In this document: positions 52,286 through 61,314 of the stretch, in pieces
How the letters are laid out: each line of letters starts with the position of its first letter
Numbering within the stretch: position 1 is the first letter of the stretch
DNA from: Rhodopirellula islandica
GTDB taxonomy: Bacteria > Planctomycetota > Planctomycetia > Pirellulales > Pirellulaceae
DNA length: 64,000 nucleotides
Direction of reading: 5' to 3'
Assembly: GCF_001027925.1 (NCBI RefSeq)
Contig: NZ_LECT01000003.1
Coordinates: 20,825-84,824, forward strand
Notes under the pieces: model-generated
What the model saw: the letters and a program-made list of their open reading frames with translations, nothing else
What the model was told of the DNA's origin: nothing
Database searches by the model: none
Made by a program: the position numbers and the translations under genes

Positions 52286-54256
52286 ATGAAATCGATCTCC
52301 AAGTCCAATCGCCGCTGGTGGCGGCCGCTGGTTTCAATCGGCTGCGGTTTGCTGTGCTCGATGTTCTTTCTGGCGGCGATGATTTGGGGAGGCCAGACGG
52401 CATTCGAATTCTCTCGAATGGTCAGTGACGCGGTGATGCTGCGGGAGGGCGGACCGCGGTTAGGGGCACGGGAGCTGTCAGGCGACGTGGTGTTGGTGTC
52501 CTACGGTGAATCCAGTGCGACGCGGTTGGGGAAGAAGCCCGACCTGGAGACCGATCGGAAGCTTTACCAGACCCTGATGGACGCCGATGCGAAGGTGGTG
52601 GCGGATCTGCGGAACCTCGTCTGCACCGATCCGGCCGATTTCGAAGCGAACGTGCGGCCGACATTGGATTTGATTCAAGAGGTGGCACCCGATGGCAATC
52701 TGGCTCGGGATGTGTTTTTGACGCTGGATGTCGACTACGAAGTTGTGGGGAGTTACCACGATTGCATCGTGCACCATGGGATGAGTTTCAAATCACCGAC
52801 GATGGCCAATCGCCATTCGCGGATCTTTCCCATCGCGATGCACGATTACTTTGCACTGCGTGAGACGACCCCATTTTGGGCTGTGCAGCGGTTGACCGGC
52901 CAGCCAAACGGTGGCGAAGCGGGGTTTTACCAACGGCTTGATCAGGCGGGGTTGGTTCAGCACTGGTTGGACGTTTTTCCCGAGATGGGCGATCTGCTGC
53001 AACTTTCCGGCGGAGAGGAAGCGATCACCCCCAATCCAACTTCAGCGGACTATCAGGTTGGTGACCAGGAGGTCAGCTGGATCAGTTTCGGGAGCGAGTT
53101 TCCGACCGTGTCTCCAGCCGGTGTTTGGGTCGACTATGGGTTCAATCCAGGCGAACTGACCCGTCTGGAATATGGCGATTTGGTCGAGGGTGATTTCGAT
53201 CCCGAATTGGTTCGTGGCAAGGCGGTGTTGATCGATTTGGAACTGTCGTTTGTCCCCGCCTCGGATCGATATGACATTCCCATTCGCGACCGGCAAGCGG
53301 ACGCGTTGGATGTCACGGGGGTTGCGATGGAAACGTTGCTGAACGGTGTCACCATGCATTTGACGGCGTGGTACGTGACACCGTCGCTGCTGATTGGATT
53401 CAGCGTTTTGGGTTGCGTGATCGCGGCCCGTTTTCGGGCTCGTTGGGCGTTGCTGTGGGTGGCGTTGTTGTTGCTGGGGTACCTCGTGATCTCCACGGTT
53501 GCGTTCCGTGATGGATGGTTCCTCGACATGGCCTTCACGCCCGTTTCGATTTTGGTGGCGGGAGTGCTGGGCGTTGGCATTCGATACTTCGAAGAAATTC
53601 GTTGGCGTCAGCGAATCACGGATTTGTTTGGTCGCTATGTGCCGCGGGCGGTGGTCAATCAATTGGTCCAACAGTCCGAGTTGCAGTCGATCGTTGTCGG
53701 AGGTGTGACTCGCGAAGTAACCGTCATGTTTGCCGACATTCGGGGCTTCACGCAGTTTTCTGAACGCCTGCAACCGGAAGACGTTTTGGAAAAACTCAAT
53801 GAGTTGCTGGAGGTGATGGTCCGGTGCACCTTTGAGGAGGAGGGCACGGTCGACAAGTTCATTGGGGATGCGATCTTGGTGTTGTTCAACGCGCCACTGG
53901 ATCAAGCCGATCACGCAGAGCGGGCGTCGCGAGTTGCGTGGCGGATTCAAGAAGCGTTGCGATCGCACGAGAGTGGTTTGTCGATTGGGATCGGGATCCA
54001 CACCGGGCAGGCCGTCGTCGGCAACGTCGGCACGCCACAGCGAATGGAGTACACCGCGATTGGGAACACCGTGAACGTCGCGTCGCGATTGTGCGATCGA
54101 GCCGCGGCGGGCGAAATCGTGGTGTCGGGTGAAGTGGCCCGTCAGCTCAGCGGTTCGTTTGAGCTGGAAGCCAACGAGCCCATGCAGGTCAAAGGCATCG
54201 CGGAGTCACTGGCGACCTCGAGACTGGTCGGTTTCGAAAACGCCGCTAGTGCATGA
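52286..54256 (+). CDS. CHASE2-type class III nucleotide cyclase
   Basis: A 656-aa membrane enzyme: an N-terminal helix (LVSIGCGLLCSMFFLAAM), a large extracytosolic CHASE2-like sensor region (about residues 45-355), three helices (LLIGFSVLGCVIAARF, ALLWVALLLLGYLVIST, and FTPVSILVAGVLGVGI), and a C-terminal cyclase domain. The latter has FADIRGFT and GDAILVLFNAP with the two metal-binding Asp residues, GIGIHTGQAVVGNVG, and NTVNVASRLCD with the transition-state Asn and Arg. It probably makes cAMP; GTP use cannot be excluded. It sits 51 bp after the DUF2891 gene, and its end overlaps the FMN-binding gene by 11 bp. Confidence 0.9.
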   Translation: MKSISKSNRRWWRPLVSIGCGLLCSMFFLAAMIWGGQTAFEFSRMVSDAVMLREGGPRLGARELSGDVVLVSYGESSATRLGKKPDLETDRKLYQTLMDADAKVVADLRNLVCTDPADFEANVRPTLDLIQEVAPDGNLARDVFLTLDVDYEVVGSYHDCIVHHGMSFKSPTMANRHSRIFPIAMHDYFALRETTPFWAVQRLTGQPNGGEAGFYQRLDQAGLVQHWLDVFPEMGDLLQLSGGEEAITPNPTSADYQVGDQEVSWISFGSEFPTVSPAGVWVDYGFNPGELTRLEYGDLVEGDFDPELVRGKAVLIDLELSFVPASDRYDIPIRDRQADALDVTGVAMETLLNGVTMHLTAWYVTPSLLIGFSVLGCVIAARFRARWALLWVALLLLGYLVISTVAFRDGWFLDMAFTPVSILVAGVLGVGIRYFEEIRWRQRITDLFGRYVPRAVVNQLVQQSELQSIVVGGVTREVTVMFADIRGFTQFSERLQPEDVLEKLNELLEVMVRCTFEEEGTVDKFIGDAILVLFNAPLDQADHAERASRVAWRIQEALRSHESGLSIGIGIHTGQAVVGNVGTPQRMEYTAIGNTVNVASRLCDRAAAGEIVVSGEVARQLSGSFELEANEPMQVKGIAESLATSRLVGFENAASA

Positions 54257-55943
54257 GGGAACGATAGCCGCAGGCAAACAGCAGCAGCCCAGCGATGGCC
54301 AGGTCCATTCGCGAAATTTGGTGGCTGGTTCCTTTGAAACGCAACCAGTCGAGCAAACGACCGGTCGGGCAACCCAGTCGGCAGTAGGCCATCGGAACGA
54401 AGCAGGCGATCGCGAGCGTGCTGATCGTCCAGGCGATCGCGGACCACGATGCCAAGTGCCAAAGGTAGCCGTGAAACGGTTCGACAAAGGAGACATCGGT
54501 GGCGGGACGAATGAGCAAAGCGAGGTAGACCAACAGCAGAGTCACCGCGGGCAAGAATCCCAACGGCAGGGAAAGCCACGATGGGAGGTTCCACTTCAAA
54601 CGTGAATCGCGGCTTGGCCGGATCAACTGTTGGGCAGCTCCGTGAGGGCAGAGGTGGTTGCAGTAAGGGTTGCCCCGCCGCGTCGGCGGGATGACCACGG
54701 AGACGATCGCCAGTGCGACCAAACCCAAGGCGAGTTGCCAGGTGACTCCGGAGGTGGCCCAACCGGCCAGCAACGCGAGCGACAGAAGGTTGCCAGCGTA
54801 CAGACCGATGACCAACCAGACGGCGAAAAGCCAAAAGCGACGCAGCCAGGTTTTCCGCATCACTCCGAAACGAATCAGCAGCGGCAACAGGACCAACGCG
54901 ACGAGCGTGGCGATGTCAGCGTCGGACAGACGAGTCGTTTGGATGGATTCTTGGAACGCATGCAGTCGCTTTTGAAAAGGTGTTTGCCCGAGCGTTTTCC
55001 ATTCCTCATCTGCCAGCAATTCGGCCGCGAATCTTGGCAGCGTGTAAGCGATGGCCATGCTGGTCATGGTGGCTCCGGAGACGCCTTCGACCTCTTCGGC
55101 GGGAGGATCAAACGCCGCGAGTTCTTCCAGCGTCAGGCCTTCAAACCGTTTCCAAAACGAACGCTCCTGGCGGACGTAATCGACGTAGGGTTCGTTGTCG
55201 AAGGAGTGCCGGATCTTGGGCCGCAAGAGCCGATGTTCCAGATCCAATCCGATCAGAACGCTGGTCGGACCTTGGTAACCGATCTCGTCATCGACCAACG
55301 CACCGGTTCGAATCAGGTATCCAAGCGTCGTTCCGTTTTCGTCCTGCACCACCGCCATGCGACCGCCCTGGATTTGGGAGGCGGCGGGAAAGAAACTTTG
55401 GGCTTCGGCCAGTGTCAGAGGTTCTGGGAAGATGAGCGATCCAGGGGCGGTTCCAAGACGCTTGAGGATGCCACCCGCCATCGCCAGACTGGTCAGCGTT
55501 GCTCCGCTGACGCCATCGATCTTGGGGACGCTTCCGTCTTTCAGTGTTCCGCCCCAGGTCAACCCGCTGAATTGTTGGAAGAACTCGGGGGAGTTTTTGA
55601 CAGCGTCGATGTGCTCATCGGTGTCATGGCTCTGCAGGACCGAGACCGAACGCACGACGTTCTGCTGATCGAACAACAGCAGAGCCTCGGTTGGCCCGCG
55701 ATAACCGACGAACGCATTGGCTTCGGGCAAGGTTCTGGCCACGGAACCAAGCGGGATTCGATCGGCATCCGAGATCGCCCACCGACCGCTTTCGTCCGGC
55801 GTGTCGGCGATGGCATGAGCAGCGGGTTCCAAACGCTGGATTTGTTCCAGCGATGGTTGAGACGCCACATCGATCCGTTGATGCGGCGACGGTAGACAGC
55901 CCAGCAATCCGATCAGCATTCCGATCCGGATTGCATGCAGCAC
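54246..55943 (-). CDS. FMN-binding / NapH-NosR-type 4Fe-4S membrane fusion protein
   Basis: A 565-aa electron-transfer protein. A lipobox-like IGLLGC near residue 16 suggests export. Two tandem FMN-binding domains follow, each with a flavinylation-type motif (DGVSGATLTS and EGVSGATMTS, where the Thr accepts covalent FMN). After residue 340 come about six transmembrane helices of NapH/NosR type with CNHLCPHG and CRLGCPTG cysteine clusters for 4Fe-4S centres. This would pass electrons through the membrane to outside flavins. Partner and apbE-type transferase genes are not in the window. The 3' end overlaps the cyclase gene by 11 bp. Confidence 0.85.
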   Translation of the reverse strand: MLHAIRIGMLIGLLGCLPSPHQRIDVASQPSLEQIQRLEPAAHAIADTPDESGRWAISDADRIPLGSVARTLPEANAFVGYRGPTEALLLFDQQNVVRSVSVLQSHDTDEHIDAVKNSPEFFQQFSGLTWGGTLKDGSVPKIDGVSGATLTSLAMAGGILKRLGTAPGSLIFPEPLTLAEAQSFFPAASQIQGGRMAVVQDENGTTLGYLIRTGALVDDEIGYQGPTSVLIGLDLEHRLLRPKIRHSFDNEPYVDYVRQERSFWKRFEGLTLEELAAFDPPAEEVEGVSGATMTSMAIAYTLPRFAAELLADEEWKTLGQTPFQKRLHAFQESIQTTRLSDADIATLVALVLLPLLIRFGVMRKTWLRRFWLFAVWLVIGLYAGNLLSLALLAGWATSGVTWQLALGLVALAIVSVVIPPTRRGNPYCNHLCPHGAAQQLIRPSRDSRLKWNLPSWLSLPLGFLPAVTLLLVYLALLIRPATDVSFVEPFHGYLWHLASWSAIAWTISTLAIACFVPMAYCRLGCPTGRLLDWLRFKGTSHQISRMDLAIAGLLLFACGYRSLMH

Positions 55944-56291
55944 GCGTCCTCGCCGGGCGCTCCGCTGCCCGGGCGTGGTTGGGGCATGAGAGCCGACTGC
56001 TATCGGCAGGCTTCTCCCGGACTGTTCGAGTTTTGAGGGGGCAGCGATTTTGGTGTCCGCTAATTTTTGGCTCGAATCAACAAGTCACGTTTTCCCAAGT
56101 TGGTTTTGGGAAGTGCCGTTCGCGTGACGGACTATACGACAAAACATGTGTCTTGAACGCAGCGGGCCCCCCTCACCCGGATCTCGCTGGACGCTCGGTC
56201 CGACCTCTCCCCCAACTTCGTCGGGGGAGAGGTGACAGCTGAGGAATCGTAAACGCTGCGTCTGTCTCGAGTTGATCAGCCTCGGTTTGGC
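55944..56291. other. 348-bp gap with hairpin repeat
   Basis: No gene is seen. The main feature is a distant GC-rich repeat copy (56165-56232) ending in CCTCTCCCCC/GGGGGAGAGG, a 10-bp stem around AACTTCGTC. The sequence next to it (CGCTGGACGCTCGGTCCG) links it to the copies at 2879 and 34621. Confidence 0.55.
56165..56232 (-). repeat. GC-rich dispersed repeat, distant copy 4
   Basis: CCCTCACCCGGATCTCGCTGGACGCTCGG shares order and spacing with CCCTCCCCCGG...CTCGCTGAACGCTCG at 34621, then ends in a stem not present there (56204-56213 and 56223-56232). Confidence 0.5.
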
Positions 56292-58625
56292 TCAAGGTCG
56301 TTTGACCCATCCGATCGCGTCGAGGTGCACCGTGCCGCCCGAGTCTTTGGCAGAGAAGTCGACGGTCACTTCGGCGCCTGCGGGCAAGAAGTACTTGCCC
56401 GCCGGAATCGCACCGCCCTGCGAGTCGCGTTGGTTGATCCGAACGGTTTTCGGTTCTTGGCCGGGTGCGGTCACGGTGATTGCCAGCTTGGTGGCACGAT
56501 TCTCATGAGGAGCACTGTAAATTTGCAATTCGTACTGACCAGCTTCCTTCAACTTGGTTTGGAAGGTCGCCGTGGCGTCGGAGTTGGCCGATGCGTAGCG
56601 GTATTCCCAACCGACGTAACCCTTGAGTCCTTGCCCCTTGGTCCAGTTGCCTGTCGTTTTGGCTTGCCGGTCATCGATCACGATGCCGGGCAGTTTCTCA
56701 GGGTCCAGGCCTGACATGGGGCCAAAGGGGCCGGCTTTTTCCATCGCATCGTCCGGGATCACGATCGTCGCGGAAGGCGTGCTCCGGCGAGCCTTGCCAG
56801 GCAGTTCGAGCAATTCCAGCAGGTCGTCCAGGTGGTCTTCGTAGATGTCGCGAGGCGTGCAGTCATTCAGCGTGCAGAGCGAGGCCGCTTTGCCGACGAC
56901 TTCACCCATCATGCCGCACGTCTTCATCACGCGGACGGTGCCAAGCGCTTCGTGGGTGACGCTGATGCAGCGACCGGCCATGAACAAGTTGTCGACGTTG
57001 CGGCTGTAGAAACAGCGATACGGAACCGGATAACCGTACGAGCGATCCACGCGGCGATCGTGCACCGCGATGCTGATGAAGGGGTTCTCAGGGAACTTGG
57101 TGGCGTATTCTTTTTTGGGATAGTGCAAATCGATCGACCACGTGCTGGGGACGCAGCCATCCGGGAATTCGCGTTTGCTGACGACGTCGTCCTGATTCAA
57201 GACCACGTCACCGAGCAGTCGACGACTCTCGCGAGGGCCACCAATGTAAGCCACCCAGGTCAATTGGGCGTTCGCATGATCGGTGGCACCGTCGCCATTC
57301 TTCATCGCATTGAACGCACCGTAGACGGCTCGCAGGTTCCAGTCGCGAATCGCTTCGGCGTCGCCGAGTGGATCGATGTCAAAACCGCTTTCCCAGAACC
57401 ATTGGCCATGGTGGTCACGTGGGTAGGGAAAATCGTCCATGCTCAGTGGCAATGCCCAAGGCGTGGCGGGGAATTCAGGAGCCTGCTGGACTTCGTCCCA
57501 ACGCCACATGTTGCTCATGCCCATGCGGCCCTTGTCGGTGATGTCCAAGTCGGCGTTGGCCCATTCGCCGATCCATCCATGGCCGGTGCAGTCGACGAAA
57601 CGGTCGCCGGCAACCCGCAGGTCTTCGCCGGTTTTGGTGTTCAAGGCCAGGACGTGTTCGATCTGCTTGGTTTCGCTGTCCGCTTTCATCTTCACCGCAT
57701 AGGCGTGATGGTTCAGCAGCAGATCGATGTTCGGTTCGGCTGTGACGACTTCTTCTTTTTGTTCATCACCGAATTCCTCGTAGGTGCCGGGGGACTTGGT
57801 GGCTTTGTCAGAGAACTCTTCGACGATCTCACCAATGCGAGGGAATTTGCCGCGACGGATGTTGCCCATCGCCCACACTCGCACTTCGCTGGAACCGTTG
57901 CCGCCCAACACGCCGCGGTCTTGAATCAATGCCACGCGGCATCCCATTCGGGCCGCCGAGATTGCCGACGCCATTCCAGCGTAACCACCACCCACGACGA
58001 CCAAGTCGTAAGGGCCTTTGGTGACAGGTTGCTCTGGCAATCCCAGTTGGGTTCGGCGCCATGGCGACAAGACGTCGTCCACTGCGGGCGGTGTTTCGTC
58101 CAGTTCGGTGGTCAGATAGATGCAATCGCAGCGACCATCAAAACCGGTTTGATCTTTCAGCGATAGCGTGTGGTCACCCTTGTCCAGCGAGACCACGCCG
58201 CCATCCTGCCAGTCCCAGTTGGCATGTTGGGTGCCAAAGGTGGTGTCCAGTTTTTTGCCATCCACACGGAGTTCGAATTTTCCGGGGGAAGGAGCCGCGT
58301 CCCAGCGACGAACCCAGTCAATTGTGCGAACCCAGACGCGGTACTTGCCGGACTCGGGGATCGTCACGTTGGTGGTCGCATCATCGACCGGTTGACCCAG
58401 TCCATGAGCGATCAAGTACGGCGATCCCATTTGCTGGATGAATTGGGTGTCCAACTTCCATCCACCGTGGGTGTCAAAGCTCTCGGCTTCGACAAACACA
58501 TCCGCCGCTTGCGCGGTTGCGGTCGCGATGGTCACGGAGGCCAACGCAGTCAACGCGATGCGAAGCCAAACGGGGGCGGATTGGCGGTTCGAATCCGATG
58601 GTCGGGAGCTCTGGTGGGAATGCAT
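56292..58625 (-). CDS. Secreted FAD-dependent oxidoreductase with golvesin-like C-terminus
   Basis: From the ATG at 58625 (777 aa) there is a signal peptide (ALTALASVTIATATAQAAD), a carbohydrate-binding-like beta region (residues 40-180), and a PF12831-type FAD_oxidored domain: VVVGGGYAGMASAISAARMG with the Rossmann glycines, GVLGGNGSSEVR, and DCTGHGWIGEWAN. The last about 130 residues resemble the golvesin C-terminal/xanthan lyase-like FAD-associated domain (VGWEYRYASANSDATATFQ). Such proteins are typical of planctomycetes and likely act on sugars outside the cytoplasm, but the substrate is not known. The ORF is open to 58793. Confidence 0.85.
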   Translation of the reverse strand: MHSHQSSRPSDSNRQSAPVWLRIALTALASVTIATATAQAADVFVEAESFDTHGGWKLDTQFIQQMGSPYLIAHGLGQPVDDATTNVTIPESGKYRVWVRTIDWVRRWDAAPSPGKFELRVDGKKLDTTFGTQHANWDWQDGGVVSLDKGDHTLSLKDQTGFDGRCDCIYLTTELDETPPAVDDVLSPWRRTQLGLPEQPVTKGPYDLVVVGGGYAGMASAISAARMGCRVALIQDRGVLGGNGSSEVRVWAMGNIRRGKFPRIGEIVEEFSDKATKSPGTYEEFGDEQKEEVVTAEPNIDLLLNHHAYAVKMKADSETKQIEHVLALNTKTGEDLRVAGDRFVDCTGHGWIGEWANADLDITDKGRMGMSNMWRWDEVQQAPEFPATPWALPLSMDDFPYPRDHHGQWFWESGFDIDPLGDAEAIRDWNLRAVYGAFNAMKNGDGATDHANAQLTWVAYIGGPRESRRLLGDVVLNQDDVVSKREFPDGCVPSTWSIDLHYPKKEYATKFPENPFISIAVHDRRVDRSYGYPVPYRCFYSRNVDNLFMAGRCISVTHEALGTVRVMKTCGMMGEVVGKAASLCTLNDCTPRDIYEDHLDDLLELLELPGKARRSTPSATIVIPDDAMEKAGPFGPMSGLDPEKLPGIVIDDRQAKTTGNWTKGQGLKGYVGWEYRYASANSDATATFQTKLKEAGQYELQIYSAPHENRATKLAITVTAPGQEPKTVRINQRDSQGGAIPAGKYFLPAGAEVTVDFSAKDSGGTVHLDAIGWVKRP

Positions 58626-58732
58626 TCCAGGGATCGTTTCTCGTTGTGGGGTGGGTTTGCAAGGTGGGATGGGGAACCCAATGAGCAGGTCGGCAGGAGT
58701 CGTTTGGAATTGGGACTGATTTGGCAAGCGTT

Positions 58733-58812
58733 GTTGCTTGCACGTAGAACCGGGGCTAACGCCCAAACGGCTCACATCGTTGTGCCTGATCATTCCTGCT
58801 GGACCTGCTTAG
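58733..58812 (+). repeat. Dispersed 'CGGCTCACATCGTT' repeat, copy D
   Basis: The fullest copy: ACCGGGGCTAACGCCCAAAC, GGCTCACATCGTTGTGCCTG and ATCATTCCTGCTGGACCTGC, TTAG. It lies just upstream of the FAD oxidoreductase start and 31 bp from the second MITE copy. Confidence 0.7.
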
Positions 58813-58842
58813 GACTGAGCGGAAAATAAGTGGCATCGGCTT

Positions 58843-58973
58843 CTAGTGGTCTGTCACAGCTAAAAGTTAGGGTTGATCGTAGTGGACGAGGCAACGAGTC
58901 CTTGGATTTTACGCCAGTTCAGGACTCGTGGCCTCGTCCACTACCCTAAAAACAAGTCCTGACAGACCACTAG
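58843..58973. mobile_element. MITE-like palindromic element, copy 2
   Basis: 131 bp, same length as copy 1 at 14243-14373. The ends are perfect inverted repeats, CTAGTGGTCTGTCA and TGACAGACCACTAG. The inner arms match copy 1 with one mismatch (C to A) in the left arm. Its loop (CTTGGATTTTACGCCAGTTC) differs from copy 1 by only one or two bases. No ORF inside. Confidence 0.88.
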
Positions 58974-59123
58974 CCTGTGATTGCGCGGAACACAGGCTGG
59001 AAGCCTATGCCACACTTTCTTTTCGACACTTATTCTTCGCTCGTTGCTTATCATAGCCAAAGGTGGCTTTTTGTTCGCCCATCTCACGGGCTGACGGCAA
59101 GAAATTTCCCGTCCGAGCGAGAC
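58974..59123. other. Spacer between MITE copy 2 and sulfatase gene
   Basis: CCTGTG..CACAGG (58974 to about 59000) and GGCTGGAAGCCTATGCCAC form a small palindromic remnant. Nothing else was recognised; the 3' end of the sulfatase gene follows. Confidence 0.45.
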
Positions 59124-61205
59124 TCACTTCAGAACCTTGATCTTCGCGATTGGCCAGCGAATGACGGGTTCATTTTGGGATGACAGCAGTCTTAGATTTC
59201 GAATTTGAGCCAGCCCTTTTCCCTCACTGACGTCCAACCGCAATCGATAGATTTGGGTGGCGTCACCGAGAGCAATCGTGTGCGAATGCCATTGCCCATC
59301 GGATTCAATTTCGATCGGGATGTGCTGACCTTTGGGAAGCGATTGTTCGGCGCGGGTTGTGTAGAACACTTCTCCGTTGCCTTCGGCTTCGCTCAGCAGA
59401 TCAAACGCCAATCGGTACGGGCCCGGTGGCAGGTTCTCCGGCAGATGATCGATCGCGATTCCTGGATCGTCCCCGGTGAACGTCAGGTGCAACTCCGATT
59501 CGCGACGTTGAAGTTGCGTGTTCTTGCGGGCTCGGATGGGATCGCTTGCTTTTTTGGGAGTGTTGGCTTTTGACTTGGGTGTCTTCTTCCGGCCGACGCT
59601 GCCTCGGACGTTGTTCATCGGGTCGACTGAGAAGTCCGTCCACTCCGGGTGAGTGGCTGTCATCGAAATCGGCTCCTCGGATTCAGTCCCGAATTTGGGG
59701 TCGAAGGTTTGGGTGTGCAGCACCTCCTTCGCCATTTCGTTCCATTTGAGTGCCATGCGAGTCAGGCGATCGCGGTGCTGGGGAGCGAGGTTGTGCTGCT
59801 CGATTCGATCGGACGCGATGTTGTAAAGCTCCCAAGGGTTCTGCCGGAAGCTCACGATCTTCCAGTCGCCATCGCGAAGGCCGCGATCGGATGAAAACAG
59901 CAAGTGAATGGGGTGCTCACGTTCGATGGTTTCGCCTTCGAAGATCGGCAACAGCGATTGGCCCGAAACCGGTCGTAAATCACGATCGGCGAACTCGCTT
60001 GGGATCTTGCTGCCGGCCGCATCGGCGATGGTCGGCAGAATGTCGATCAAGTGAGCCGGGCTGCGCTCGATGCTGCCAGCCTTGGTTTTCAGACCCGCTG
60101 GCCAATGAACGATGGCCGGTGTGCTGATCCCGCCTTCGGTTTGATTTTGTTTGTACAACCGGAACGGTGAGTTGCGAGCCCATGCCCATCCGGTGGAATC
60201 GCTCCAAGAGACATCGCCGCTGGTGGGTTCGGCTTCGATCTTCTGGCTGACTCGATCGTATGGGCAAGCACCGTTGTCGGAGACGAACCAGATCAACGTG
60301 TTGTCAAGTTCGCCGGTCTCATCAAGGTGTTCGATCAACCGGCCGACTTCTTGATCCACGCGATCGATCATGCCAGCCAAGGCCGTCATGCGTTTGTTTT
60401 CAAACTCCTGGCGTTTCTCTGTCAACGTCTCCCAAGCCGGGATGTGCGTGGGTCGCTCGCTAGGTTGTGGTGTCTTTGGCAACAGGCCCAGTTCGTGTTG
60501 GCGCTGGACACGTTGCTCACGGATTTTGTCCCAGCCCTCGTCGTAGCGGCCTTTGTACTTGGCGTAGTCTTCCGGCAAGGCTTGCAGTGGTGCGTGCGGC
60601 GCATTGAAGGCGAGGTAGAGGAACCACGGATCGGTGGTCTGTTCGGCTTCGTTCAGGAACAGCATCGCATAATCGACATCCGCGACGGTGGTGTAGAAGT
60701 CCTTGTCTGGAACGATCCACGGTTCGCCGTTCAAACGGAATGTGTTGTCGCCGCGAAAGTAGTTGCAGGCGCCGCTGAGGTGACCGAAGTAGCGTTGGAA
60801 TCCGAAGTCGGTGGGCTGTTTGTCGAGGTGCCATTTGCCGGACATGGCGGTGAAGTAGCCATCGGCTTGCAACACTTCAGCGGTGGTGACGGCATGGGAC
60901 AGCGAGGTGTCTCCTGCCGCGATGCAGTATTGTCCGGTCAGCAACGACACGCGTGAGGAATGACATTTGGCGGTGTTGTAGAACTGCGAAAAACGCAATC
61001 CGTTGGCTGCCAATGCATCCAAGTTGGGTGTTTCGATCTCGCTGCCGTAGCACCCCAGATCGGAATACCCGAGGTCATCGACCATGATCAACAAAACATT
61101 GGGACGCGGAGGTTGAGTGTCCTCGTTCTCAGCACCGTGGGCGAAATTCGCGACGCTGAAACAGAGCGTCAAGAGTGCGGTGCAGGAGATTCGCGTAGCG
61201 TTCAT
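59124..61205 (-). CDS. Secreted sulfatase with C-terminal accessory domain and CxSSR motif
   Basis: A 693-aa enzyme with a signal peptide (TALLTLCFSVANFAHGAE), NVLLIMVDDLGYSDLGCYGSE (metal site), and GKWHLDKQ. The active-site motif is KCHSSRVSLLTG, C-x-S-S-R instead of C-x-P-S-R, so Pro is replaced by Ser after the spacer residue. The catalytic Cys is intact and could still be turned to formylglycine. After residue 510 comes an extra basic linker (GRKKTPKSKANTPKKASD) and a C-terminal beta-rich domain not found in short sulfatases. It diverges from the next sulfatase gene with 109 bp between starts. Confidence 0.87.
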   Translation of the reverse strand: MNATRISCTALLTLCFSVANFAHGAENEDTQPPRPNVLLIMVDDLGYSDLGCYGSEIETPNLDALAANGLRFSQFYNTAKCHSSRVSLLTGQYCIAAGDTSLSHAVTTAEVLQADGYFTAMSGKWHLDKQPTDFGFQRYFGHLSGACNYFRGDNTFRLNGEPWIVPDKDFYTTVADVDYAMLFLNEAEQTTDPWFLYLAFNAPHAPLQALPEDYAKYKGRYDEGWDKIREQRVQRQHELGLLPKTPQPSERPTHIPAWETLTEKRQEFENKRMTALAGMIDRVDQEVGRLIEHLDETGELDNTLIWFVSDNGACPYDRVSQKIEAEPTSGDVSWSDSTGWAWARNSPFRLYKQNQTEGGISTPAIVHWPAGLKTKAGSIERSPAHLIDILPTIADAAGSKIPSEFADRDLRPVSGQSLLPIFEGETIEREHPIHLLFSSDRGLRDGDWKIVSFRQNPWELYNIASDRIEQHNLAPQHRDRLTRMALKWNEMAKEVLHTQTFDPKFGTESEEPISMTATHPEWTDFSVDPMNNVRGSVGRKKTPKSKANTPKKASDPIRARKNTQLQRRESELHLTFTGDDPGIAIDHLPENLPPGPYRLAFDLLSEAEGNGEVFYTTRAEQSLPKGQHIPIEIESDGQWHSHTIALGDATQIYRLRLDVSEGKGLAQIRNLRLLSSQNEPVIRWPIAKIKVLK

Positions 61206-61314
61206 TGCGTGTTTTCCTAGGTCGTCGTTCATTGCCTTGGTCGGCATGTTAATCTGAAAAGGATCGTGGCAACCCTGCCGAACTCACTTGATGACCAAAG
61301 ATTAGAACCGAAAT

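Noticed and set aside
56832..58166. 444-aa plus-strand ORF over the FAD oxidoreductase
   Set aside because: The opposite strand carries a Rossmann FAD motif and signal peptide in a continuous frame; the antisense ORF has no recognisable domain.
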